A stretch of DNA of 64,000 nt from assembly GCF_000220525.1 (NCBI RefSeq), contig NZ_AFPK01000068.1, positions 21,957 to 85,956 on the forward strand, given 5' to 3'. The position numbers were made by a program, and so were the translations under genes. Source of the stretch: Ochrovirga pacifica (GTDB taxonomy: Bacteria > Bacteroidota > Bacteroidia > Flavobacteriales > Flavobacteriaceae). Of the stretch, positions 43,101 through 52,200 are shown piece by piece (position 1 is the stretch's first letter; each line of letters opens with the position of its first letter). Under the pieces are notes generated by a model that was not told where the DNA came from, ran no database searches, and saw nothing but the letters and a program-made list of their open reading frames with translations.

Positions 43101-44453
43101 GCACTTTCAACTTCAGGTGGTGCAGAAGTACAACGTCCTTTGGCAACTGTGGTTATAGGTGGGCTTATTTCAGCCACTTTCTTAACCTTAGTTATATTGC
43201 CTGTTTTTTATTATTGGTTAGAGAAATGGAATATAAATAAATTAAAATCTCTATCAGTTTCAAATGGTAGTACATTATGTGTTTTATGCTTGTTAGGATT
43301 TTCTTTTTCTTCAATAGCACAAGAAACTCCAATTAATATAGAGGATGCTATAACAATTGCTATTGATAATCATCCTATGATAAAAGCATCTACTTTAGAA
43401 GTAGAAAAAAATCAATCTCTTCAAAACTTAAAATACAATTTAGGTAATACAGATATTACATACCAAGGTGATGGGTTAGTTGATAAAAAGTATGGTCAAC
43501 AGGTAAATCAATTAGGTATTGTTCAAAATTTTCCCAGTTTAAGTGCTACTAAAGCAAGTAATAAATTACAAGATGAATTGGTTTTACAAAGTGATTTAAA
43601 GAATCAACAAACCATTAACGAAATTAAGTGGAAGGTTAAACAAATTTATTTTCAAATACAATACAATAAAGAATTAGTAAAGTTATACAAAGATCTTTCA
43701 AAAACTTATTTAAGTTTTTATAACCAAGCAAAAATAAGAGTAGAAGTTGGAGAAGCAAATGCTATTGAAGTTTTAACCTTAAAAGCTAAATGGAAGGAAT
43801 ATCAGTTGTTGTTAGAACAAGTAAGTATTCAACTTAAAAATCTTCATGAAAACTTTAAACTTTCTCTTAACTCAAATGAATCATTTACTACAACAGGTAA
43901 TTTTGAAATGTTAAATAATACGAATCAGTTAGATTCAATTTCAATTTTATCTTTAGAACAGAGTAAACAAAATGTGGCTATTGAAACTGCAAAAGTTAAG
44001 GTTCTAAAATCTACAACTAGACCAAGTTTTAATATTGGATATGCAGCTCAAAATTATTTTGATGGTGGATGGTTAAATGCGGTACAAGCTGGTATATCTA
44101 TTCCTTTGTTTAATAGTCAAATTAAAAAACAAATAGAGGCTCAAAAATTAGAAATAAACATTGCAGAATATCAATATCAAAGTAAAAATTTAGTTATCAA
44201 ACAAGAATTAAGTAATGCTAAAAGCACTATTTCTCTGTATAAAAAGGGTGTTCAATTTTATAAAGAACAACTAGAAACTATTAATCCTGAAATTGTTAGA
44301 ATTTCAGAACTAAATTATAAAGCTGGTGAAATATCATATATTGAATTATTAAACACATTGCAGTTAATGGCAACAAATAGTAAAAATTACTGGGATCAAA
44401 TAGCAGCCTATAATAAATCTGTTGCCGATTATCAATTTCTTACAAATCAATAA
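40134..44453 (+). CDS. czcA: CzcA/CusA-type heavy-metal RND pump fused to a TolC-type outer-membrane factor
   Basis: A 1439-aa fusion. Residues 1-1035 are an HME-family RND transporter with the TM4 motif DFGLIVDGAVIIVE near 399-412 and the loop MRFNELMTGTKADIAIKLYG. The latter lacks the methionine track of CusA and is closer to CzcA/CnrA, so Zn, Co or Cd is the likelier substrate. A leftover signal-peptide-like segment (LCVLCLLGFSFSSIAQ, about 1047-1062) links it to a TolC domain (1070-1439). Such fusions occur in Bacteroidota. It acts with the adaptor encoded next. Confidence 0.93.
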   Translation: MFDKIITYSVQNKFVIGLFMAALTIWGIFSLRQLPIDAVPDITNNQVQIITISPTLATQEVEQFVTTPVELSLQSLQKVEEIRSISRFGLSVITVVFEENYDIYLARQLVTERIKEAENAIPSDLGTPEMSPISTGLGEIYQYVVRPEKGFENKFSASDLRTIQDWVVKRQLLGIEGVAEINSMGGYLKQYEVAVNPELLKSVNLSILDIFNALEKSNENTGGAYIEKNSNAYYIRSEGLAKSLDDIGNIVINETGDTPVLIKDVATIQYGKAPRYGALVRDGKEVVGGKVMMFKGANSSEVTELVKERVLQIQKSLPEGVVIEPYLVRDKLVSTAIGTVKKNLIEGGLIVIFILVLLLGNWRAGLIVASVIPFAMLFAVSMMNLFGISANLMSLGAIDFGLIVDGAVIIVEAIVHRLQIKHSGKLLSQSKIDKEVISSSQKIRSSAAFGEIIILMVYIPILALVGIEGKMFKPMAQTVMLAIVGALILSLTYVPMMAALFLNKKISNKRTFADKIIDFFQKGYTPVLKKAMQFKQLFVGGTIVLFLISAFVFSKMGGEFIPTLEEGDLAMQHILPPGSSLSQSIETAKMIQKKLLKDFPEVTDVVANIGSAEIPTDPMPVEIADYVLIMKPKSEWTSADNRQEMFLKIEESLASIPGVGYEFSQPIQMRFNELMTGTKADIAIKLYGDDLDLMFLKATEAEKIINNIEGVGTVNVEQTVGMPQVMIKYKYDKMAQYGLHIKEVNQVIRSAFAGEKAGVIYEGEKRFDLVIRLNEKNRTGIEDVNNLFISLSNGTQVPLNSVANVDLVDAPMQVSRENTNRRIVIGVNVGNTDVETLVEKIKTKLDAKIELPTGYYFTYGGQFENLKAANARLSVALPIALALIFILLYFTFGSLSQAALIFTAIPLSAIGGIWALQLRGLPFSISAGIGFIALFGVAVLNGIVLIGYFNQLKKEGITDINQRILEGTKVRLRPVLMTAAVASLGFLPMALSTSGGAEVQRPLATVVIGGLISATFLTLVILPVFYYWLEKWNINKLKSLSVSNGSTLCVLCLLGFSFSSIAQETPINIEDAITIAIDNHPMIKASTLEVEKNQSLQNLKYNLGNTDITYQGDGLVDKKYGQQVNQLGIVQNFPSLSATKASNKLQDELVLQSDLKNQQTINEIKWKVKQIYFQIQYNKELVKLYKDLSKTYLSFYNQAKIRVEVGEANAIEVLTLKAKWKEYQLLLEQVSIQLKNLHENFKLSLNSNESFTTTGNFEMLNNTNQLDSISILSLEQSKQNVAIETAKVKVLKSTTRPSFNIGYAAQNYFDGGWLNAVQAGISIPLFNSQIKKQIEAQKLEINIAEYQYQSKNLVIKQELSNAKSTISLYKKGVQFYKEQLETINPEIVRISELNYKAGEISYIELLNTLQLMATNSKNYWDQIAAYNKSVADYQFLTNQ

Positions 44454-44465
44454 AAGACATTAAAA

Positions 44466-45710
44466 ATGAAAAATATAAAATATATAACGATAGTAATAGC
44501 ATTGGCAGTTACTACAATCATTACTTCTTGTAATGACAAACACAAGGAAGGAGATGGGCATAATCACGGAAATACAACCGAAAATCATATGGAAGATGAT
44601 GGTCACGGTTACGAAGAAAATGCGGGTAATGGAGAACAACATGAAGAAGGTTTACATTTAACCAAAGCACAAATAGAAACAATCGGGCTACAATTTGGAA
44701 GTTTATCTTCAATTAAAGTAAATAATTTTATTAAAACAACCGGAGTATTGGGAGTTCCTCCTAATGGTTATGCATCTGTTTCTGCAAAATCTGAAGGTAT
44801 TATAGTAGAAACAAAAAAGTTTGTTGAAGGGAATTTTGTAAAAAAAGGAGAACTTATAGCATATATCGAAAATCCTAATTTTATTGTAAAACAACAAGAA
44901 TATTTAGAATCTAGAGCACAATTAAACCTTAAAAAATTAGATTTATCTAGGCAACAAAGTTTAGTTAATGCAAATGCAGGGGTTTCAAAAAGTCTTCAAA
45001 ATGCTGAGGCAGAGGTAGCTGTTTTAGAAGCTAAAACAGTTGGATTGTCAAAACAATTAGCTTACTTAGGTATACCTATTAATAACTTAACTCCAAATAC
45101 AATAACTAAAAGAATTGCACTAACAGCACCAATGAGTGGTTATATAGAAAATATGAACATTCATAATGGATTGTATACTCAGCCTACTGAATCTTTAATG
45201 GAGATTGTTTCTTCTGACCATTTGCATTTGGAGTTAGATGTTTTTGAAAAAGACATTGCAAATATTAAAATAGGACAAAAAATAAGCTATACTTTACCTG
45301 CATTGGGTACAACAATTTATAGTGGTGAAATAAGTGAAATAGGTAAAACCTTTAAAAGCAAATCTAAAACAGTTCGTGTTCATGGTCATTTAGATGGTCA
45401 AAAACCACTTTTTATAAAAGATTTATTTATCAATGCTAAAATTTGGTTAAATGATGAAACCAGTTTAGCCCTACCTGAAGAAGCTTTAATTAAAGATGGT
45501 AATAACACTTTTATATATGCAGGTGAAAATCAGAAGAATAAAGATGAAATTCAATTTCAAAAAATTAGAGTTATTCCTGGTGCAACTAATAATGGGTTTA
45601 CTGCAATAAAAATTATTGATAAAATTTCTGAAGGCTTACAAATAGTTACCAAAGGAGCTTATTATGTGTATGCTCAATCTAAAGCAGGAGTACTTGAACA
45701 TGAACATTAA
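44466..45710 (+). CDS. czcB: RND periplasmic adaptor (CzcB/CusB-like lipoprotein)
   Basis: A 414-aa membrane-fusion lipoprotein with a lipobox ending TIITSCN, a His/Glu-rich metal-binding segment (residues 22-65), a barrel-sandwich domain (VSAKSEGIIVETKKF), an alpha-hairpin (about 140-185) and beta-barrel domains. It lies 12 bases after the fused pump gene and completes a tripartite efflux system. Confidence 0.9.
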   Translation: MKNIKYITIVIALAVTTIITSCNDKHKEGDGHNHGNTTENHMEDDGHGYEENAGNGEQHEEGLHLTKAQIETIGLQFGSLSSIKVNNFIKTTGVLGVPPNGYASVSAKSEGIIVETKKFVEGNFVKKGELIAYIENPNFIVKQQEYLESRAQLNLKKLDLSRQQSLVNANAGVSKSLQNAEAEVAVLEAKTVGLSKQLAYLGIPINNLTPNTITKRIALTAPMSGYIENMNIHNGLYTQPTESLMEIVSSDHLHLELDVFEKDIANIKIGQKISYTLPALGTTIYSGEISEIGKTFKSKSKTVRVHGHLDGQKPLFIKDLFINAKIWLNDETSLALPEEALIKDGNNTFIYAGENQKNKDEIQFQKIRVIPGATNNGFTAIKIIDKISEGLQIVTKGAYYVYAQSKAGVLEHEH

Positions 45711-45714
45711 AAAC

Positions 45715-45755
45715 AATGCAATTGTTGATTTAATTATGAAATCAACAATTGCATT
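45715..45755. promoter_or_regulatory. 17-bp perfect inverted repeat between the adaptor gene and the Fur-family gene
   Basis: AATGCAATTGTTGATTT and its exact inverse enclose a 7-base loop. It lacks a T-tract after it. It contains TGCAA/TTGCA words like the operator candidates at 39699 and 46274. It could be a terminator hairpin or an autoregulatory site. Confidence 0.5.
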
Positions 45756-45853
45756 AAATGATGAATAATTAGTGTTTTGTGAATTTTTAATTATGAAACA
45801 ATTTATAATTTTTTATTGATAAAATATTAGAATAAAGAAGATGTAAAATATTA

Positions 45854-46270
45854 ATGATGAATACAATAGAAGAAATATTAGAATCAAAAAATATTCGTGT
45901 TACGGCAATGAGATTACTCATTTACAAATTTCTTGCAGAAAAGGAAATTGCAGTCACATTAAGTGATGTAGAAAATGCATTTGAAAAAGCAGATAGAACA
46001 ACATTATACAGGACTTTAAAAACCTTTGAAGAAAAAGACATTGTTCACCAAATAGATGATGGTACTGGCATTACAAAATATGCCTTATGCGAACCTGGAT
46101 GTAATTGTGATATCAATACCGATTTACATTTACATTTTCATTGTAATAATTGTAATGAAACTATATGCTTAACAGACCACAAAATTCCTCAAATTAAAGT
46201 TCCTAAAGGTTTTGTTTCAGAAAACATTAATTTGGTTGTAAAAGGAATTTGTGATAAATGTTCTCTATAA
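45854..46270 (+). CDS. Fur-family transcriptional regulator
   Basis: A 138-aa protein (Met1 or Met2 start) with a winged helix (RVTAMRLLIYKFL, RTTLYRTLKTFEEKDIVHQI) and a metal-sensing C-terminal domain (HLHFHCNNCNETICL, GICDKCS: two CxxC pairs for structural zinc). It lies between the efflux operon and the P-type ATPase operon. Probably a Zur-like repressor responding to Zn or a related cation; which member of the family cannot be fixed by eye. Confidence 0.88.
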   Translation: MMNTIEEILESKNIRVTAMRLLIYKFLAEKEIAVTLSDVENAFEKADRTTLYRTLKTFEEKDIVHQIDDGTGITKYALCEPGCNCDINTDLHLHFHCNNCNETICLTDHKIPQIKVPKGFVSENINLVVKGICDKCSL

Positions 46271-46273
46271 TAA

Positions 46274-46310
46274 TTGCACTTCTATTGCATTTTATTTTTA
46301 GGTATTTTTA
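46274..46310 (+). promoter_or_regulatory. Promoter with TTGCA direct repeats for the DUF3703-ATPase operon
   Basis: TTGCA at 46274 and 46285 (11 bp apart), then TATTTTTA at 46303-46310 as a -7-like box, 15 bases before the ATG. Spacing from the second TTGCA to the -7 box is 18, against 17 at the 39699 promoter. Confidence 0.45.
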
Positions 46311-46324
46311 GTTAAAATTTTTTA

Positions 46325-46687
46325 ATGAAGATTAATTTAAGAATACCTAAATATCTAAAACAAGCATACCTTAAGGAGTTAAAGTACTATCGCTATTATT
46401 TAGATAAAAAACAATATAAAAATGCTTGGCATCATTTAGAAAGAAGTCATATCGTAGGTCAATCTTATTCAATGGAGCATACTTACTCACATTGGTTAAT
46501 GCTAAAATTTGGCTTAATGCAAAAAAATACCAAAGAAGTATTTGGACAAATTATAAGATTAATTGTAGGTGGTTGGAAATCATTTATAAACCACGTGCCT
46601 CTTGGTAATACAGGAGGTGCCAATGTACCTCCGTTAAAGCCTATGACTATTCCTGATGATATTAAGAAATTATTTAATTCAAAATGA
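46325..46687 (+). CDS. DUF3703 protein
   Basis: A 120-aa protein with family-like motifs HHLERSHIVGQ, HTYSHWLMLKFG, GQIIRLIVGGW and the C-terminal VPLGNTGGANVPPLKPM.IP. DUF3703 proteins are commonly found next to cation efflux genes; the function is unknown, though the conserved His residues suggest metal binding. The stop overlaps the start of the following ATPase gene by four bases. Confidence 0.85.
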   Translation: MKINLRIPKYLKQAYLKELKYYRYYLDKKQYKNAWHHLERSHIVGQSYSMEHTYSHWLMLKFGLMQKNTKEVFGQIIRLIVGGWKSFINHVPLGNTGGANVPPLKPMTIPDDIKKLFNSK

Positions 46688-48636
46688 AGAAAAAGAAAGT
46701 CAATTTAAGAGGTTTAAAACCAAATTCAGAAGAACAACATAGTCACAACGATGGCCACAATCATAGTGGTAACTCAAGTAAAATTAATACCTATATTCCA
46801 GCTATCATTAGTTTTACAATGCTAATTATAGGTATTGGTTTAGACTATTTTAATGTTACCTTTTTCAAGGATTGGATTCGCATAATATGGTATGGTATTG
46901 CTTATTTACCTGTCGGATTTCCAGTTGTAAAAGAAGGTTGGGAAAGTATTAAAAAAGGTGATGTATTTACTGAATTCTTTTTAATGTCTATTGCTACTAT
47001 TGGTGCGTTTATTATTGGTGAATATCCCGAAGGTGTTGCTGTAATGTTATTTTACGCAGTTGGTGAATTATTTCAAGGTGCAGCAGTTAAAAGAGCTAAG
47101 AGTAACATAAAAGCTTTACTTGATGTTCGTCCAAATAAAGCACAGGTTTACCGTAATAATAAATATGTTTCTGTAAAACCAGAAACCGTACAAATTGGAG
47201 AAAAAGTACAAGTACGTTTGGGTGAAAAAATTCCTTTGGATGGAACCCTCCTTTCTAATAAAGGTTCATTCAACACAGCAGCATTAACAGGTGAAAGTAA
47301 ACCGAACACCATAATGAAGGGCGAAAAAGTATTTGCAGGTAGTATTAATATGGGAGGTGTTATTGAAATTGAAACTACCAAAGAATTTAAAGACAGTTCA
47401 ATAGCTCGTATTCTTGATATGGTCCAAAATGCTACTGCTAGAAAATCAAAAACTGAATTATTCATTAGAAAATTTGCAAGAGTTTACACACCAATTGTTG
47501 TCTTTTTAGCAATAGGTGTTACATTTTTACCATATTTTTTTGTAGATGATTATGTTTTTAAAGTTTGGCTATATCGTGCTTTAATATTCTTAGTGATTTC
47601 TTGTCCTTGTGCATTGGTAATTTCTATCCCTTTAGGCTACTTTGGTGGATTGGGGGCTGCTTCTAAAAATGGAATTTTATTTAAAGGTGCATCTTTTCTT
47701 GAAGCAATGACTAAAATTAACACATTAGTTATGGATAAAACAGGGACTGTAACCAAAGGTGTTTTTAAGATAAAAGAAATTAAAACTTTAGATATTGATG
47801 AATCTGAATTTATGAAGTATCTAATGGCTATGGAATCACAATCTACACACCCTATTTCCAAAGCTATTTTGGATTATAAAGATAGTGGCATAGAATATCA
47901 GGTATCCGAAGTGTCTGAAATAGCAGGAAAAGGTTTAAAAGCTGTAATAAATGGAAAAACAGTCTTAGTAGGTAATAAAGCCTTAATGGAGTCTAATAAT
48001 ATCAAACTTTCTAAAGAAATAGATACAATTATAGAATCCATAGTATTGGTAGCTATAAACAATGTGTTTTCTGGTTATGTAGTAATTGCCGACGAATTAA
48101 AAGAAGATGCAATTAAAACAATTACAGCATTACATAGCATTGGAATTAAACACATAGTTATGTTATCAGGTGATAAAGACTCTATTACTCAAAAAATAGC
48201 TAAAGAATTAAATATAAAAATAGCTAAAGGTGGTTTGTTACCTGAAGATAAATTAAAAGAAGTTGAAGTATTAAAGAAAAATACAGAAAATAAAATAGCT
48301 TTTATTGGTGATGGTATAAATGATGCTCCTGTACTAGCAGCAAGTAATGTAGGAATAGCAATGGGAGGATTAGGTAGTGATGTTGCCATAGAAACTGCAG
48401 ATGTTATTATTCAAACAGATCAACCTTCTAAAGTTGTTAAAGCAATTAAGATAAGTCGTTCAACAAAAAAAAATGTATGGCAAAATATTATTTTGGCATT
48501 TGGTGTAAAGTTAATTGTATTAGTTTTAGGAACAAGTGGTTTAGCAACAATGTGGGAAGCAGTCTTTGCAGATGTAGGTGTTGCATTATTAGCTATTTTA
48601 AATGCGATTAGACTGCAACGTATGGAATGGAGTTAA
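46684..48636 (+). CDS. P1B-type ATPase, Zn/Cd/Pb (ZntA/CadA-like) exporter
   Basis: A 650-aa ATPase without an N-terminal HMA domain; instead it has a His-rich tail (residues 18-32). Motifs: CPC at 307-309 (VISCPCALVISIP), DKTGT with phosphorylated Asp351, GDGINDAP, and the last TM helix with MWEAVFADVGVALLAILNA whose Asp is the P1B-2 (Zn2+) signature. It pumps divalent cations out of the cytoplasm. It is coupled to DUF3703 and follows the Fur-family gene. Confidence 0.92.
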   Translation: MKKKKVNLRGLKPNSEEQHSHNDGHNHSGNSSKINTYIPAIISFTMLIIGIGLDYFNVTFFKDWIRIIWYGIAYLPVGFPVVKEGWESIKKGDVFTEFFLMSIATIGAFIIGEYPEGVAVMLFYAVGELFQGAAVKRAKSNIKALLDVRPNKAQVYRNNKYVSVKPETVQIGEKVQVRLGEKIPLDGTLLSNKGSFNTAALTGESKPNTIMKGEKVFAGSINMGGVIEIETTKEFKDSSIARILDMVQNATARKSKTELFIRKFARVYTPIVVFLAIGVTFLPYFFVDDYVFKVWLYRALIFLVISCPCALVISIPLGYFGGLGAASKNGILFKGASFLEAMTKINTLVMDKTGTVTKGVFKIKEIKTLDIDESEFMKYLMAMESQSTHPISKAILDYKDSGIEYQVSEVSEIAGKGLKAVINGKTVLVGNKALMESNNIKLSKEIDTIIESIVLVAINNVFSGYVVIADELKEDAIKTITALHSIGIKHIVMLSGDKDSITQKIAKELNIKIAKGGLLPEDKLKEVEVLKKNTENKIAFIGDGINDAPVLAASNVGIAMGGLGSDVAIETADVIIQTDQPSKVVKAIKISRSTKKNVWQNIILAFGVKLIVLVLGTSGLATMWEAVFADVGVALLAILNAIRLQRMEWS

Positions 48637-48683
48637 ATGTCTGTTTTTTTTCAAAAAATAAATATTCATTATATTATTTTTTG

Positions 48684-48691
48684 TAATTTTG
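48684..48691 (+). promoter_or_regulatory. -7 promoter element of the copper cluster
   Basis: TAATTTTG, matching TAnnTTTG, eight bases before the ATG at 48700. It separates the copper set from the divalent-cation set. Confidence 0.45.
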
Positions 48692-48699
48692 AAGTGGTT

Positions 48700-49113
48700 A
48701 TGAAACAAATATCACATAAAATAATATCATTTATAATGACTTTGGTAGTACTATGTTCTACTATGTCTTACTCGTTTGATATGCACTATTGTGGTGATAC
48801 TTTAGTAGAAACAGCTATATTTCATAAAGCTAAAGGATGTGGTATGGAAATGCAATCTCCTTCAACTGAAGAATGTTCTATTCTAAAAAAGGATTGTTGT
48901 AATGATAAACAGATGGTAGTTGATGGTCAAGACGAAATACAATTACAAGTAAACAAAATTACTTTTGATCAACAATTATTTATTGCTTCATTTGTCTACA
49001 CTTACATAAATCTTTTTGAAAGTGTTAATAAAAAAGTATCTTCTTTTTCATTATACAGAAGACCTCATGTCGTCAAGAAAATCTTTAAGCTTGACGAGAC
49101 TTATTTAATTTGA
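48700..49113 (+). CDS. HYC_CC_PP family small secreted protein
   Basis: A 137-aa protein with an N-terminal signal segment (IISFIMTLVVLCSTMSYSF), the His-Tyr-Cys motif MHYCGD, a Cys-Cys pair in KKDCCND and a C-terminal RRPH. These give the family its name. Such proteins occur next to copper RND pumps in Bacteroidota and are probably periplasmic metal binders. The ATG at 48700 is chosen over 48637 because the signal peptide and -7 box lie there. Confidence 0.75.
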   Translation: MKQISHKIISFIMTLVVLCSTMSYSFDMHYCGDTLVETAIFHKAKGCGMEMQSPSTEECSILKKDCCNDKQMVVDGQDEIQLQVNKITFDQQLFIASFVYTYINLFESVNKKVSSFSLYRRPHVVKKIFKLDETYLI

Positions 49114-49224
49114 TTTTTTAAACAATAGACTGTTTTATCCTGTAACAATTTATGTTATAAGGATATAATGTAGTATTCGGTATTTTCTTAATATCAAAGT
49201 CTAACTGTTTAATTATCAAAATAT

Positions 49225-52200
49225 ATGCTAAATAAAGCAATCAAGTTTCTTATAGAAAATAAACTCGTTGCGGTACTACTACTTGTCCTTTTTGTTGGAT
49301 GGGGTACAGTAAACGCACCTTTTAATTGGGATACAGGTTTTTTACCTAGTAATCCTGTGGCTGTTGATGCCATTCCAGATATTGGAGAAAATCAACAAAT
49401 TGTATTTACAAAATGGGATGGTCGTTCTCCCCAAGATATCGAAGATCAGATCACCTACCCACTTACTACTTCCCTATTAGGGATTCCAGGAGTAAAAACC
49501 ATACGTAGTTCTTCTATGTTTGGGTTTTCAAGTATCTATATCATTTTTGAAGAAGACATAGAATTTTACTGGAGTAGGAGTCGTATTCTCGAAAAACTAA
49601 ACTCTTTACCAAGTGGTTTGTTACCTGAAGGTGTTAATCCTGCTTTGGGGCCTGATGCCACAGGATTAGGTCAAATTTTTTGGTACACACTTGAAGGTCG
49701 TGATGAAAACGGAAACGCAACTGGTGGTTGGGATTTACACGAACTACGTAGCATTCAAGATTACTATGTGAAATATGCCCTGTCGTCTGCTAGTGGAGTT
49801 TCTGAAGTGGCTTCTATTGGTGGCTATGTTCAAGAATATCAAGTTGATGTGAATCCAGAGCTAATGCGTCAATATAATATTGGATTAAATCAAGTTGTAA
49901 AAGCTGTAAAAGGTAGTAATCAAGATATAGGAGCACAAACTATAGAAATAAATCAAGCTGAATATTTAGTTCGTGGTTTAGGGTATATAAAATCCATCGA
50001 AGATATTGAAAATGCAGTAGTTGCTTCCGAAGATTTTACAGCTATTAAAATAAAAGATATAGGTAAAGTTTCTTTAGGACCAGCAACAAGGAGAGGTTTG
50101 TTAGATAAAGAAGGGGCTGAAGTCGTTGGTGGTGTTGTGGTGGCAAGATATGGTGCTAACCCAATGGAAGTCATAAATAATGTAAAAGGTAAAATTGAGG
50201 AGTTAAAAGGAGGGTTACCAACAAAAATATTAAAAGATGGACGAACATCACAATTAACAGTAGTTCCTTTTTACGATCGTACAGAACTTATTGAAGAAAC
50301 CTTACACACTCTTAGCGAAGCATTGACATTAGAAATTTTAATTACCATTTTGGTAATTATTGTAATGGTTTTTAATTTAAGAGCTTCTATTTTAATCTCT
50401 GGTTTGTTACCTGTTGCTGTATTAATTGTTTTTATTACCATGAAACTATTTCATGTAGATGCTAATATTGTAGCGCTTTCGGGTATTGCTATTGCTATTG
50501 GAACAATGGTAGATGTGGGGGTTATTCTAGCAGAAAATATGATTCGTCATCTCGATGATGATAACTTGAGACTAAACACAGAAGGTAAAGAGTTAAGTAT
50601 TAATGAAGTGGTTTACAATGCTACAGCTGAAGTTTCTGGTGCAATCCTAACAGCTGTATTAACTACAATTATCAGTTTCATTCCTGTTTTTACAATGATA
50701 GGTGCCGAAGGTAAGTTATTCAGACCTTTAGCATTTACCAAAACAATGGCCTTATCTGCATCTTTGATAATTGCATTATTTTTAATTCCACCGTTTGCAG
50801 CATATTTATTCAGAAAAACATCACTTAAAAAGTCATTTAAATACATCATAAATGGTGCTTTAATAATTGCTGGAATAGCAATTATGGTTACTGGATATTT
50901 TTTAGGGATTATTTTAATTGCTTTTGGTATTACCGGTTTACTTGGAGTCTTGGGAAAACTAAATAAGAAAAACAGTAATCTTGTAAATATTATTATTTCG
51001 TGTACTGCCATTATATTTTTACTTGCTGAATATTGGAGACCATTAGGCTTTGACAGAAGTATTTTAGTCAATCTTATTTTTGTATCTATAATTTGTTTTG
51101 GGATTTTAGGAACTTTTTCTGTTTTTAGAATTTATTATGGTCGTATTTTAAAATGGGCATTAGCAAACAAACTTTTGTTTTTAATGATACCAGCAACTGT
51201 TTTAGTTTTTGGAGGATGGATTATGAAAAATACGGGAAAAGAATTTATGCCATCTCTAAACGAAGGTTCTTTTCTATTAATGCCAACCTCATTACCACAT
51301 TCAGGAATTGAAGAAAATAAACGTGTTCTTCAGCAGTTAGACATGGCAGTAGCCACTATTCCAGAAATTGAAACCGTAGTTGGAAAAGCTGGACGAACAG
51401 AATCTGCTTTAGACCCTGCTCCTTTATCGATGTATGAAAATATGATTCAGTATAAAACTGAATATATGCGAAATAACAAAGGAGAAAGACAACGTTATAA
51501 AGTAAATGAAAATGGTGCTTTTAAATTAAAAGATGGAAGATTTATAGAAAACCCTAACAATTCAAAAAACGTTGTTTTTACAAGTGTTAAAAATACTCAA
51601 TTAATAGAAGATAATAACGGAGAATATTATCGTAATTGGCGACCAGAAATTAAAAGTCCCGATGATATTTGGAACGAAATTGTAAAAGTTACCAAATTAC
51701 CAGGGGTGACCTCCGCACCTAAATTACAACCTATAGAAACCCGATTAGTAATGCTGCAAACAGGAATGCGTGCACCCATGGGAATAAAAGTAAAAGGACA
51801 AAATCTACAACAAATTGAAGAATTTGGATTGCAATTAGAAAACCTTTTAAAACAAGCTGATGGGGTAAAAGTTGAAGCTGTATTTGCAGATAGAATTGTA
51901 GGGAAACCCTATTTATTGATTGATATTGATAGAGAGAAAATTGCCCGTTATGGTATTGCTATTGAAGATGTGCAAAGTGTGCTAAAAGTAGCTATTGGAG
52001 GTATGGCAATCACACAAACCGTTGAAGGTAGAGAGCGTTATGGTATCCGAGTTCGTTATCCAAGAGAGCTGCGTGGTAATCCAGAAGATATAAAAGGTAT
52101 TTATATTCCTGTTGAAAAAGGAAGTCCAGTTCCGTTGAGCGAATTAGCAACAATTAGATATGAGCAAGGACCACAAGTGATTAAAAGTGAAGATACTTTT

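Noticed and set aside
46426..46608. A 60-codon plus-strand ORF inside the DUF3703 gene
   Set aside because: Out-of-frame shadow; the DUF3703 frame has family motifs and couples to the ATPase start.
50613..51071. A 152-codon minus-strand ORF inside cusA
   Set aside because: Antisense to a conserved transporter; its hydrophobic look mirrors the membrane helices of the real gene.
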